This document shows, one piece after another, positions 1 to 11,252 of a stretch of 64,000 nucleotides of DNA. Each line of letters opens with the position of its first letter. Within the stretch, counting starts at the first letter, position 1. The notes beneath the pieces are model-generated. The model was given only the letters and a program-made list of their open reading frames with translations, was not told the DNA's origin and searched no databases. Made by a program: the position numbers and the translations under genes. Origin of the DNA: Trichostrongylus colubriformis. Taxonomy: Eukaryota > Nematoda > Chromadorea > Rhabditida > Trichostrongylidae. The stretch is from positions 18,264,068 through 18,328,067 of the forward strand of contig OZ022259.1 in assembly GCA_963978905.1 (NCBI GenBank). The letters are read 5' to 3'.

Positions 1-560
1 GCTCCACATCCAGAATGAGCAAAAACATAGAAACACTCAGAAAATCACTCGCACCTCAATCCACTACAGTTAGTTGTAAAAAAATTTGGCAATCGCATAT
101 GGCGATCGAGTAGTGGCGAGGCGGTGTCCGGAAGCTGAGCTGCTCAATCAGAAGCTTCATTACCACATAGCATCCCAATACCAAAAATTACGAGCTGTGG
201 AATTAAATCTAGTGAGTCATTATATATGTATATGCATTTTGTTTCTATGTAATGCGCCTCGCTGTCAGAATAATTTATAATGAGACATAGTGCCAGAGCT
301 CGAAGATTGCTTGGCCCGGTGAGATAACAACGCTGAACAAGAAGGGACCCAGTAGGTACCACCTAATAGAATTGTCACAACAATACTTTTCCGGATAGAA
401 GTAAATCGCTGGATTTATATATTGTTATCAATGCTGGACCCGTGTGTAGCTACGGATAATTGTAATTTGCAACGGATCAACTCCAAGATGACTGTGTTTC
501 TTATTTGACTGCAAACATTGACATGTCGCTCAGCACAGATACTGTAGTGAACCATATCTG
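1..560. other. No gene recognised; flank of the LINE
   Basis: I see no ORF with family features, no RNA gene and no clear repeat in this stretch. The last ~60 bases may belong to the 3' untranslated part of the minus-strand LINE. The exact LINE terminus is not marked by an obvious poly-A or tandem tail. Confidence 0.4.
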
Positions 561-616
561 AGTTACAATAGATGCTATCTGAATAAAGTTGTGTAAAGAA
601 AGACTATCTGAGGAAG

Positions 617-3448
617 TTAACAGGAATCCTCTTCCCTGAGAATCTGCAACAGGTCAATTTTATCGATCTTTTTCGCAAAAATGCGACCATCCTTTGCGTT
701 AAGTACTTCACTAGGTAAGCGTTGAAGCTACCTTGCACCACGGTAAAGAACAAAATTGAATAATTGCGCATAATGTTTTTTCTTAATAGTAGGGTAATGC
801 AGATTGAATCGACTAGTTCTTTCATGACAAGGCATGAACAGCCAATACTTGCTTGGAGATAGCTTAATTTCCATGCGTAGTAGTCGGAAGCAGAAGCATA
901 AATCCGCCCTAACTCGCCTGTATCTCAGAGTTCTCAAACCTAATTGATTCAGTCGTTCCCTGTAACAGGGAAATTGATTGGAAGTCCAACCAGTGGTTTT
1001 TCGAAAAAACAAGAGCCTCGTAAATGAACTTTTTCCAGTTTGAGGATATGTTTTTTGAGGGGTGGATTCCAGATCTGAGAGCAATATTCTAGATGGGGCA
1101 ATACGTAAGTTTTGTACAAGCGAGTTAATATAGTAGGATCAGTGGTGTGGGTAATCCGAAAAACAAAGAAAAGGGCTGAATATGCTTTCTTAGTGACCCG
1201 ATCTATGTGGTCGGAGAATCGTAGGCCTGAGTCAGTTAGAACCCCTAGGTCTTTGTATATATTACGTTTCCTTAAGCACACATCGTTAATTCTGTATTCG
1301 CTTGGAAAGTCTTCACCAAAATGCAACACAAATGTTTTTTCTGTGTTAATTACAAGGTCCCAGATAGATGCCCAAGATTGCAAGTTTTCGATAGCAAGCT
1401 TAAGGGTCGTCTGCACCTCGTCATAGTTATCTTTGTTATATATGCCATATATTTTGAGGTCATCCGCATAAGCCTGCACTTTGACATATTGAGATGTTTT
1501 CAGAATTCGTGGCAATTCCATGGTATAAATGAGAAAGAGTAAGGGTGACAGTACTCCTCCTTGTGGTACGCCACTAGTGCAGTGATACCGCTTGGAAAGC
1601 TTTCCGTTCACTTTGATCGTCATATGTCTTTCCGATAAGTAAGAAGTGAACCAGTTCTGCAGTTTCTCCCCAATACCTAGAGACTGTAACTTTTGGAGGA
1701 GTTTTTTGTGGTTCACTTTGTCAAAGGCTTTGAAAAGATCAACATAAATCACATCGCACAAATTACCTTGGTTCAAGGCCAAATGCCAATCATATAAACT
1801 ATCAACAAGATTTGTAGTTGTGGAACGTCCGGGAAGGAATCCATGAAATTCTTTAGGTACAAGATTCCTTTTGAATAAGCTAACTAAAAGTTTCTCTCTG
1901 ATCATTTTTTCCATTACTTTAATAGGTGTTGGAGTTATAATGATCGGTCGAAATTCAGATACAGAGTGAGCATCATCAACTTTAGGGATCCCTGTTAGTA
2001 GCGCATCTTTCCAAAGTTCGGGAACATCACCTAACATGAGCGAAACGTTGAAAATGTGCGCAAGAGGTTTTGAGAGGGAATTGGTGCATCTTTTGTACAC
2101 AATAGGAGGTATTCCATCATAAGGCTCACTAGTAGATGGTTTTAACTTCTTTAAGATGTTCTTCACGTCAGCTGGGTGGAAGTAAATATCATTTAGTCCT
2201 CGCAGGGTCGATGTACTCTTATTGGACCACTGAGTTGGAGTCTCTGAAACTGGGGTGAAAACGCTGGCAAAAAAAATTCCCAAGTGCTGTGGCCTTATCA
2301 GTATCAGAAGTGCATATCATCCCATTCAGATTAGTGAGTGGTGGCAGAGTCCCCCTCATTTTCATTTTGTTATGTAAGTAACCATGGAGTTTTTTCATAG
2401 AAGTATGCATGGCAAATCGCCTTTCAGAATTGGCCCAGTATTTCTTGAGGTGGTGATCGATATCATCGCAAACTTTTTTATACAACGGGTTACATAGTGG
2501 ATCAGACGACGCTACGAAAATACGTTGTTTTTGAGCCATCAGATTTTGTATTTGAGAGGGATAGCGGATTCGATGATGTTGATTTTGTTTGAAGGATACA
2601 CACAATGCCAACTTTTGATACACAATGGAACAGAATCTCTGGTAGAGATCAGTAACAGATTTGTAGTCATTGAAAACTTCTAACCAATCCATCTCACTGA
2701 GGCTATTATCCAGAGAGATGAAATCCGTATGGAGGAAGTTTGGTTTGGGTGGTGAAATAGGAGTGGAGTATGATCTTAGTATCTTGAACTCAACCATGCA
2801 ATGATCTGATCTAGAGAGAGGAGGAAGCAGCTTTACGTTTGATATGATTGGAGTGGTTGTTAGGACAATATCTAGTGTACGGTCTTTGTGAGTTGGTTGA
2901 AGAACCATCTGTTTAAAACCAATGTTGCGAAAAAAATTCAAAAGCAACGATGAGTTTGAGCCGCTAGGGTTTGAAATCCGCCAGTCAACATTTATGTTGA
3001 AGTCACCCAAAATTATTATGTCTTGGCCCGTACTTGTCAGAGAAGCTAACAGATCAATAAGTTTTTCATCGTCAGAAAGTAAAGAGTCTGGAGGCCGGTA
3101 TACAATTATAAATCGTAAGCGCGAATAACTACAGCAAGGCAATAACTCTAAACAAAGAACATCAGCTTTGAGGTTGACATCACGTTGCACTAGTAGTGAA
3201 GGGAGTTTGTTGTTAATAATACAGCAAACTCCACCACCTCTCTTTTCCTTTCTGTCAGAACGTATAATATCATAAGGGAGATTGCAAGTGATTTCGGAAT
3301 TTCGGATTTTGGTGGTAAACCATGTTTCAGTAATAAACACTAATTCAGGTTTATTGACTGAAAGGAAATGTTGGAGGTGATGGAGATTGTTAACTAGACT
3401 TCGGGCATTAAATAAGTAACACGTTAAAGGCAGGGATTCACCATGCAA
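617..3448 (-). pseudogene. LINE ORF2: endonuclease-reverse transcriptase, disrupted
   Basis: Residues 1-230 of the first frame (3448 downward) are an APE-type endonuclease: NARSLVNN, ITETWF, GGGVCCI, ILGDFN and SRSDH are visible. The reverse transcriptase follows (2283-949) with FRPI, GFLPGRSTTTN, YVDLFKAFDKVNH, SGVPQGGVLSPLLF and the catalytic AYADDLK. A one-base slip in a run of eight T (+ strand A 2269-2276) separates the two. A second frameshift near 1025 leads to the C-terminal block containing YRERLNQLGLRTL. A TAG at about 726-728 precedes the last segment (LPSEVLNA), which stops at 617. No ATG lies at the frame start, so translation may have depended on ORF1 reinitiation. Confidence 0.85.
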
Positions 3449-3450
3449 AT

Positions 3451-4127
3451 TTAGGCCTTTCCCGAATTACTGGGAAGTTCAGAAATGTGCTTGAGCTGAC
3501 CTCGGTATACGACCCATTCACGTTTTGCCATACCCTTATTCTTTTCCCTAGCTGACTGCCTTAGCTCAAAATCAACTTTCCTTTCTTCAACTGTCATACT
3601 TTTCCGGATGAAAACGTTTGTAAACTCTGTACCACGAAGTAGACGCGAATTTGCCAAAGCCTCTCGCCAGTGAACCCGAGATGGAAACACAACTTTGATT
3701 AGACGTGGACGTTCAGTATTCGATTTTCCAATTCTATAGATTTCAGTGGCTTCACACTCAACCTGTAAAACATCTAGTACATCGTTGATTTTCTTTTCAA
3801 GGTCTAACTGACGTTCGGAAGGTGGCAAGCTCTGTGGTGCTTCTTTAACTCCTGCCACTACAATACTACGACCACGTTTTTCAGATTCAATGTAATCTGA
3901 AAACTCTGAAAACTCCTTGGGTATTTTTCAGCCAACGCACATAGCATTTGCGCAATGACAGGGTCTTTATTCCTTTCGATCATGGTTTTGATGAGTTCAT
4001 TTGCTGACATTTTCGAGAAATCTACTTCAGTTACGTCCTCTGGACTTGCTGGACCAAAGGTCTCAGCCGAGGTTTTCAGCGATACTTTACTGTTGTTCGA
4101 CATCTTAGTACGTGTTGCTGGAGGCAT
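3451..4127 (-). pseudogene. LINE ORF1 (RNA-binding-type protein), one frameshift
   Basis: Frame 1 starts at the ATG at 4127 and reads an acidic N-terminus ending in ALAEKYP; the frame then shifts near 3915. The continuation reads a stretch with EKRGRSIVVAGVKEAP, then a block with RPRLIKVVFPSR and LLRGTEF, down to the stop at 3451. The latter segment has the look of the RRM-like ORF1 segment common to nematode CR1 elements, which binds element RNA in the ribonucleoprotein. The family link is from memory of this motif pattern. A single-base indel at about 3915 is enough to join the two frames. It lies directly 5' of ORF2, whose frame begins within a few bases of the ORF1 stop. Confidence 0.75.
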
Positions 4128-4149
4128 AATTTGTTGACTCTAGAATGAT

Positions 4150-4738
4150 AGAACGTGCTAAAGTCAGAACTCACTAAGTACTCGACCGTCTCTGGGGAAG
4201 ACAGGAATGAGAATGATCATATCTAGAGTTCAGGATCCCACCTTTGCTGCGACGCGAGATGTGAATTTCCGGTCAAACAGACAAACACACACCATTAGAC
4301 ACACTTAGCCGATTATATAAAGTAGGATGGCGGATAGGGCATTTTTCGGTCAGTGTGGATGCATATCTCAATTCACATTTGTGATCAAAACAAGCCATTT
4401 AGATCGATTACAATACCGACAATTTTTCTGAAAAAAGCTTTGGGTTCTACGTAATTCTACCAAGGATAAGGAGCGCTGGGGTGGATCAATCAAGCCACTC
4501 CCATTCCCTCCCTATTTTCGCACATCGCCTCTACAAGAGTTAATGAATCAGTAAGAACCATATGCTGGTATGCGTGCTGGCTGGGTGACAGTGACAAGAA
4601 GATTTTGCTCGCTTCCCACCCCGTCCTCCCGCTTCGTCCGCAAAGTGAGAAAGAGTAGAATTCCTGACTTCAAGTGAGTGTGTGTCGCTCTGTCACCAGA
4701 CGGTGCCCCTGTATAATCGCAAACAATTATATATGGGT
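4150..4738. other. No gene recognised
   Basis: Between the LINE and the foldback element I see only short, unsupported ORFs, no repeat boundary and no RNA gene. Confidence 0.4.
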
Positions 4739-5134
4739 AGACCGCATTCATACTTTGCGCACGGACGTCGGCGGCAATTAGATGCAGCACTGGTCAAGTC
4801 GTGTGCCCGCCGCCGACCAGGACGGCACTCTGGTGACGCGCTCCGTTTGCAAAACGTTGGACCCAACCACACTGCAGTATGATGGCCAGATCCACAAAAT
4901 GCAAATTCGACTTTGGGCTGATTTCGGCACAATAACGAAATTCGATTTCGAGTTCGTGGCTCTCGCCACCATTTATGTAGTGCGGTCGGGTCGGGTGTTT
5001 GGCAAATGGAGCGCGTCACTAAAGTGATGCCGTATTCGGCGGCGGGCACACGCCGTTGCTGCCGGTGCCGCATCGAATTGCCGCCGTCGTCGCCGGTGCC
5101 AGCCTCGGTGTGCAAAGTATGAACGCGGCGTTAT
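4739..5134. repeat. Foldback element with ~140-bp inverted arms
   Basis: The left end (CATTCATACTTTGCGCAC) is the inverse complement of the right end (GTGTGCAAAGTATGAACG). Complementarity continues inward for roughly 140 bases on each side, through the segments containing GTGTGCCCGCCGCCG and GACGCGCTCC. The core at about 4880-4970 is not paired. The ORFs overlapping this interval on both strands are by-products of the GC-rich arms. The outer sequence resembles the ends of the ~180-bp MITE family found at 30.0, 32.3, 32.9, 42.4 and 48.7 kb, so it may be a longer relative. Confidence 0.75.
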
Positions 5135-5154
5135 GGCCCGATCGACTGACACAA

Positions 5155-5169
5155 GGGGGGGGGGGGGGG
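5155..5169 (+). repeat. Poly-G tract (15 G)
   Basis: A pure G run lies just outside the foldback element. Similar G or C runs of 9-13 occur at 10328, 11495, 29972, 36015, 42791, 47408 and 47796. Confidence 0.9.
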
Positions 5170-5299
5170 AATCTCTTGGCGAAACGCAGAGCGGACGAGC
5201 TTGGTGTGGCATTATGTCCACTCTGCACGTATTCGCGCTTTCCGCCTTCTGCCACACAAACAATAAGTGAAATTGAAACACTCTGTTTTCAAATTTTTA

Positions 5300-6000
5300 T
5301 GTCTTTCAAAATAACCGTCATAGAGCACATATTCATGGTTGTTATCCTCTAGTAGTTCCCATATTTGCCTGTGATCTGTAAATTCCAACAATGATTTTGA
5401 GACCTTTTTTTGAATATATTTTTGGTGCTATGCAATGAGGGAAGGGTTATCGTTATGGACGATACTTTTACCTGAGCCTAAAAGAAGAAAGGGACCCCCT
5501 CATCCCCCCACTCAAGCAAAGATATCTGGTTGAGTGTACAGATCGACCGATTCCTCAGAGATGCTTCGATGTGCAACATTTTAAAGTAACCCCACCCCTG
5601 TCATTGCTATGGCACCTTTTTCTAAAAAACGCTTCCCTCAATTAGCTACATTATTGGCTCAAAACTAACTCAATCTCACGCATTTCCCCTTCGTCGCTGG
5701 CCATGAAGGAACAGTATTGTGCACCACATCCTGATGTGCTGAAAATGAGCTTTTAACGCATAACGAATCCTAGCTCTTTTTGCTTTCTTCAAATCGCGCA
5801 ACACCATGTGTTGCACACGATACAACATGGGTTAAGAGCGATGGACAAGCAATGCTGAGTGTATAAGAACAGTTGCAAGCAAATCTTTCAGAATATAAAT
5901 CACAGTATCGATCCATTTACTATTTTTATGAGTCTCACCCTGCATTGTTAAAGAATATCCCATCAGTCAAACTTGACAGGTCTGTGTAGCGTTCGCGCTC
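5300..6000. other. No gene recognised
   Basis: AT-rich unique-looking sequence. No ORF over 60 codons with family features, and no repeat structure that I can define. Confidence 0.4.
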
Positions 6001-6016
6001 GCTGATGGATGGAGTA

Positions 6017-6137
6017 ACAGTTAACTCTCCATTGGTTGACGGGCGTTGAGGGCGGATCAACACGCCCCACTGCAGGAAATAAGGCATGGAGAGACCGCCT
6101 CCCAGCCGCCGACAACCAATGGAGAGTCAATTGTGAC
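6017..6137. repeat. Small inverted-repeat element (~120 bp)
   Basis: The left segment GTTAACTCTCCATTGGTTG is complementary to the right segment CAACCAATGGAGAGTCAAT, with weaker GC-rich pairing between them. It looks like a miniature foldback insertion. No coding capacity. Confidence 0.6.
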
Positions 6138-6557
6138 CCCACCCATCAGCAAGCTCAAACGGTGCCTTCGAAGCTCACACCAGGATCGATTTCGAAACTG
6201 ATATGTGTAAATAATTATATCTTGCTTAATTGCAGTTCTACAAAAAGCGCCCGAAGGCAGAACATGGATTGAATTCGGGCAAGAAGTAATGTTAAGAAAA
6301 TTTCTATCTCAGAAGGGTGTGCAGTTAGAGTTCAGTTTAATCGGCTAAACATACTGACCTGGTTGCCGACATAAAACTTTCACTGTGTTCTTCGCCAGTT
6401 ATGCAATCCTCAGACCTGAATGTCCAACTTCTTATTTTATCAATGATTCATAAATGCTGACATCCATTTTAATGACGACTTTGAGGACGATTACAGCGAA
6501 AGAATCATCCACGCTCAGGTTCCACCTTCTACTAGTTTGCCGGTCCTTCCCAATATA

Positions 6558-7937
6558 TTGGGTTGGAAAATAAGTCCCCGCCGTTTTTTTCAACCCCGTT
6601 TTTCACATTGTTTCCTCCATCTTTCAACAAAGCCAATATATGTTTTCGATAGAGCTTTTCTTGCTCTACAGAATGCTACTATCTGTTTTTCGATTTCTTC
6701 GACAACCTAATATTTATGAGGTTTGGAAATGAAGTGAGCTGAAGGCAAAAAAGTGGCACTTGCGGACCTCATCTTTCTCGTCTGCCATCAAAATCAAAAA
6801 ATGTATGTGCATATGTTTTCGATAGAGCTTTTTCAGCTCTACAAAATGGTACCACGCTTTATTCAAATCGTTCAAGTTTTTGCTGTTTTTAAGACTTACA
6901 AATGCAGTACTCGCAAAAGTATGCTTTTTCGTTATCTCCTTTTTCTCGCCTACCATCGAGATTGGAGAGGGTGTGCATATACGCATTCGATAGAGCTCTT
7001 TTTGCTCTACATAATGATGCCTTTCTTCTTTTGTATCCTCTTAAATTTTAGCATGTGGGAGTAAGTCTCCACGTGTTTTTCAATTCAAAATTGCGTAATG
7101 AAAACAAATTTTTTGGCAGATTGTTTTGTATCGTTCGATAGAGCTTTTTTCGCTCTACAAGATAATAATTACGGTTTTTGTTCAAACTGATTTTTGACAT
7201 TTTTTAGATCATTTAAAAGTCGACGAAATCGAGCATTTTCGACACCATGTGACAAAAATGCTCGATTTCGTCGACTTTTAAATGATCTAAAAAAATGTCA
7301 AAAATCAGTTTGAACAAAAACCGTAATTACTATCTTGTAGAGCGAAAAAAGCTCTATCGAACGATACAAAACAATCTGCCAAAAAAATTTGTTTTCATTA
7401 CGCAATTTTGAATTGAAAAACACGTGGAGACTTACTCCCACATGCTAAAATATGAGAGGATACAAAAGAAGAAAGGCATCATTTTGTAGAGCAAAAAGAG
7501 CTCTATCGAATGCATATATGCACACCCTCTCCAATCTCGATGGTAGGCGAGGAAAAGGAGATAACGGAAAAGCACACATTTGCGAGTACTGCATTTGTAA
7601 GTCTTAAAAACAGCAAAAACTTGAACGATTTGAATAAAGAGTGGTACCATTTTGTAGAGCTGAAAAAGCTCTATCGAAAACATATGCACATACATTTTTT
7701 GATTTTGATGGCAGACGAGAAAGATGAGGTCCGCAAGTGCCACTTTTTTGCCTTCAGCTCACTTCATTTCCAAACCTCATAAATATTAGGTTGTCGAAGA
7801 AATCGAAAAACAGATATTAGCATTCTGTAGAGCAAGAAAAGCTCTATCGAAAACATGTATTGGCTTTGTTGAAAGATGGAGGAAACAATGTGAAAAACGG
7901 GGTTGAAAAAAACGGCGGGACTTATTCCCCAACCCAA
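6558..7937. mobile_element. 1.38-kb palindromic element with mariner-like termini
   Basis: The ends read TTGGGTTGGAAAATAAGTCC and its complement, and both are flanked by TA (6556-6557 and 7938-7939), as expected for mariner-type insertion. The arms run 6558 to about 7239 and about 7254 to 7937 around a loop of about 14 bases, with very high complementarity. Each arm holds four copies of a short hairpin (TAGAGC, 7-bp spacer, GCTCTA) starting at 6650, 6823, 6991 and 7139, and mirrored at 7338, 7487, 7655 and 7828. No transposase is encoded: the matching ORFs at 6714-7064 and 7432-7782 are mirror images of each other. Known class: foldback MITE derived from TA-targeting transposons. The hairpin series is an observation without a known role. 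Confidence 0.85.
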
Positions 7938-8679
7938 TACATATGGCGCGTTTGTGGCGGAGCGTGCGCTCGAAGCAGGGTCAAACATTCCGCTGAAGAA
8001 AATCTTTCGAGAAATACAGCTCCCCTCCAGATCTACACCGAACATGGCACGACCTCTTTCCCTTCTCCCTCAGAGATATGTGCAGAGATCAATTTTCCAG
8101 AAGACAGTTGAGAGCTTACACTGGACACGCTGTTGAGTCACTGCTTACTCTTTCCCAAGCTGTCAGCAGTTCAATTGGTCCTTCTCTGAAAATTAGAACG
8201 AACCACCTATAATAATGAGTGACACGCCCAGTCGAGCGAATCTTTAATCTACTCATTTTCAAGATTGAATGCAATGCAATGAAACTTTCAAGAAAGAGAG
8301 GACGAATGCCACAATCTCATTAGCTTCTTCTTATTCCAATATTTATAAAAGTATACGGGTTTCCATTTGATGCGATCGGGTTCGAATGAGCTGAATGATG
8401 CTCCTTACATGATCCTAGGCTACGCTCCTTCTCGGCTTTGTTCGCGGGGGTGTGTGACTTTAGCAAAGGACGCGGCGTGCATAAGATAGCCGTCTATCGC
8501 GTTCGCATAAATGCTCATGGGGAACTCTAGAAGATTGTTTCACCTAATTTCTTGTATAGGTATGCCCCTCCCCGCAGCCCCCAAAATTGTGAAATAGCTC
8601 TTTGAACAGATACACCAGTATCCCACAACTCGATGTCAACGGAACGGATAGAGGGAGAGAACTACGGAACCGGATGTGG

Positions 8680-8813
8680 CTGCGCGTCTCAGCATCTTCG
8701 TCTGCGCCATCCTGTCTCTTAGCCTGCGCCATCTAGGAGCCTCCTTCTGCCACTGGCTCGCCGCCCGTGAACACAGCCACGCACAGCCGGCGCAACGTGT
8801 GAACGTGGCCTAA
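8680..8813. repeat. Partial copy of the GTTCATACTTTG-end MITE family
   Basis: The right half contains CACAGCCACGC and ends GTGTGAACGTGGCCTAA, matching the right terminus of the copies at 30.2, 32.4 and 42.5 kb. The left terminus is not recognisable, so this is a truncated or diverged copy. Confidence 0.55.
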
Positions 8814-9033
8814 AAGCATGCGGTGCTAGTCACACGGAACTTACAGACGCGCAAGGTGAATTCTGTCACAATTTTAGACATTTCCAGCAACTACTACTTA
8901 CTAAAGGAACGTAACTTCTGCAACTGTGGATTGCTCCATTTGCTCATGCAGGAGATTGACCAAGAAATCAATTTAGTTAACATATCACGATAAAAGTCAT
9001 AAAAAGAAATAGTCAATAATCTGAATGGATGAC

Positions 9034-9812
9034 TCACATAGCCGTACGAGTGTCATCTGTATCGAACAAGGGCAACCACGGCAGTTTTGTTTTCGCCTTC
9101 ATCGCAGAAACTTCGAAGGAGCTCGAATTTGCCGTTTTCAACTTGACTGATCCCCCCTGGGAACTTTCTGAATCTCCACATGCCGGCTGCACGTTTGCAC
9201 ATTTAGCACTGAGTATTATATCGAAAACTCGGTTCGCAGCTTCGATTTCAGATTCAGCAGCCTCTGCAGTTTCCATATCGCCGGTGTATAGATCAGCGGT
9301 CATGAAGTCTACAGATGAAAAGCTGTGTGCTGAGCAGAGGCTACTGGGAGGCTCCGAACAATTGGACAGCCAAATTCCGGTCGACACAGAATTCACACGA
9401 CGTGGGTTGTTCAAACCGTTCACTCGCCATCCATCGTTGGCTGTACGGGTAGACTGTAGGTCTGAATCGGAATCCGCACTGTAACTACATGTGGCAGCGG
9501 TTGGGTATAGGATAGTGGGATCATTGGCAGTTTCCAGGCTACTGCTCGAATAGGAGGAGTATGAGTAGGACATGTCTGAGAGTTCTTCACTCATGTACGA
9601 TAACTCCAGAGAGTCCTCTTCCGTACTAATATGCTCACTTGAATTCGCCTTTCCGGCTGCCCCTCGAACAGCATTCGATGAAGTAGACCCTTTTTCTGGT
9701 GAGCCGCACTCCGAACAACCTCTTGATGTAGGACTTTTCGCCGTCTCTGTCTCGTTGATGATAGCCTCTCTTGAATTCCTCGCTATTTGCTCCGTTCTGA
9801 ACGTATAGTTTT
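9034..9812 (-). CDS. Probable exon of an unrecognised minus-strand gene, Ser-rich
   Basis: A minus-strand frame stays open for about 780 bases. It can begin at a splice acceptor (AATCCAG on the minus strand, exon from 9812) and end at a donor GTGAGT (exon to 9038) or at the TGA at 9034-9036. The encoded segment is rich in Ser, Glu and Thr, with SYSSYSSSS and TEEDSLELSYMSEELS, and a pair of nearby cysteines (CSECGSPEKGS). It looks disordered and soluble, with no membrane segment or catalytic motif. I do not recognise the family. Open frame length and splice signals argue for a real exon; opposite-strand ORFs here are shadows. A second candidate exon of the same strand lies at 10554-10721, but the phases do not join directly. 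Confidence 0.45.
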
Positions 9813-10553
9813 CTGGATTGACAATTAAGATATTTGTGATGATGATTCGATTTCAACAGAAGGCTATCCAAGACCATAATATTTGCACTTTCACCGTCCA
9901 TACATCTCTCTAATGTCTTTCCAAATTAGAATACACTGAACCAAAATATTATTCACACCATAAAACATCGTTAGGGGTAATTTGGGCACTGGGAAATTCT
10001 GGAATGGTCCATTCAAACGAAAGGAGGAGGTTTGAGAAGACGGCAATGGGGTGTTTCCTGTGAAAATACGCCCCTGTGATTGCACAGATTATAATAGACT
10101 CCGCCCTCCTTAACATGGCCCGCCTCTAGGGTCAACTTTGCACAACAATGACTGAGGTGCAGAGTAATAAATATGATATCGGAATGATATTTATCGTTTC
10201 CCATTATTGACGTATCGACCAAAATGACGGATGCTTGACATGACGGCTTTCGTGGTGGGAAGGCCCACCGGCCTAAATCAATGAGTGGAAAGAATGACTT
10301 AAGCGAGCGCCCCTCCCCCTCCTCCTTCCCCCCCCCCCTCCCCCGTGATACTTTTCAATAAACCAGTCTGAGGTGTGATCAGCTTCCTATGTCTTGGCAC
10401 AAAGCACCGGGCTAGAAACTTGCAGGGGAAAGAAGCAGATTATTCGTCCCACGATTTCGTAGTGCCGGATGCTTTCTGTCATTATCTACTCTTACTTATT
10501 TATATTTTTCGACTAGTTTTGAAGCAAAAAGGATGGACGCAGCGAACACTTAC

Positions 10554-10721
10554 ACCATTTTTTTGTATTCGATGTTGAGGTTAGTGTCAGACTTCATTGT
10601 CGCTATGAGTGAAGGCCGAATAGTGAGTTCAGCTGCGCCTTGGATTTCTTTTCCATGCTCATATTCGAATATGTCTTTCTTATCAAATTCCCCATCATCG
10701 AATTGTGAGATTGCATTCAGA
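10554..10721 (-). CDS. Probable upstream exon of the minus-strand gene at 9.0-9.8 kb
   Basis: The exon starts after the acceptor GATTTCAG (10721 inward) and ends at the donor GTGTAAG/GTAAGTG (10554). It encodes an acidic segment containing LNAISQFDDGEFDKKDIF and ends near NIEYKKM. The amino acid composition looks like real protein. Its end phase is 2, whereas the 9812 exon needs phase 1, so at least one further exon or a different splice choice must lie between. Function not recognised. Confidence 0.4.
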
Positions 10722-10912
10722 CTGAAATCGAAATGCAATTGTTCAAAACAGAGATGCAGATAATCTATGAAAAAGTGTGTTCAAATCTATTGGGGCGTAA
10801 CAGTGGTGTGGGACACGGCGCCGCATAAAATTCAGGTGACACATTTGGAGAAAACGAGGGGTTTATAAGTGAAATATGAAAGTAGGGATATTAAGTAGTG
10901 CAGCAGTAGAGA

Positions 10913-11252
10913 GAATGGACCGAAATGTTTCAAAGCACAAGAAACAGCACCCCGCAACCACCAGTAGTCATCGAGGACGTGCTTTCGCTCCAACCGCATC
11001 ATTGAAGAGGGTGATACAGACGGTGAAGCTAACCGAGCTAAACCTGGCCGTGGTAGTACACCGGGAGATTTCTCGACAGGGGATAGCATTTCACTAGCGG
11101 GATGGGGAAGGGTACAATGGCCAAGTTTAGCTCGGCTAGCTTCCCCGTCTATATCACCCTCTTCAGTGATACGGAAGGAGCGAAAGCACGTTCTCGATGA
11201 AGAACAGTGGTGACGGGGTGCTACTTCTTCTGCTTTGGACCATTCCACTCCA
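10913..11252. repeat. Foldback element, ~330 bp
   Basis: The left arm includes ACGTGCTTTCGCTCC and GAAGAGGGTGATA; the right arm carries their complements (TATCACCCTCTTC, GGAGCGAAAGCACGT) in reverse order. The outer parts also pair (AATGGACCGAAA against TTTGGACCATT). The 138-codon minus-strand ORF across it is a by-product. A short related piece (GCGAAAGCACGT) recurs at about 50170. Confidence 0.65.

Larger units (their letters stand above)
565..4150 (-). mobile_element. CR1/Jockey-clade non-LTR retrotransposon, near full length but inactive
   Basis: On the minus strand a short ORF1 (about 4127-3451) is followed, almost overlapping, by an ORF2 with an apurinic-type endonuclease and then a reverse transcriptase (about 3448-617). 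This order is typical of CR1/Jockey elements. ORF1 carries one frameshift; ORF2 carries two frameshifts and one in-frame stop, so the copy cannot make full proteins. Most coding sequence is still readable, which implies a fairly recent insertion. The ends are approximate because no target-site duplication is clear. Recognised from the protein motifs; the clade within CR1/Jockey is inferred. Confidence 0.85.

Noticed and set aside
9029..9484. 151-codon plus-strand ORF
   Set aside because: Shadow of the better-supported minus-strand exon at 9034-9812, which is longer and bounded by splice signals.
10832..11248. 138-codon minus-strand ORF
   Set aside because: Lies across a foldback element; the two halves are mirror sequence, not a protein-coding gene.
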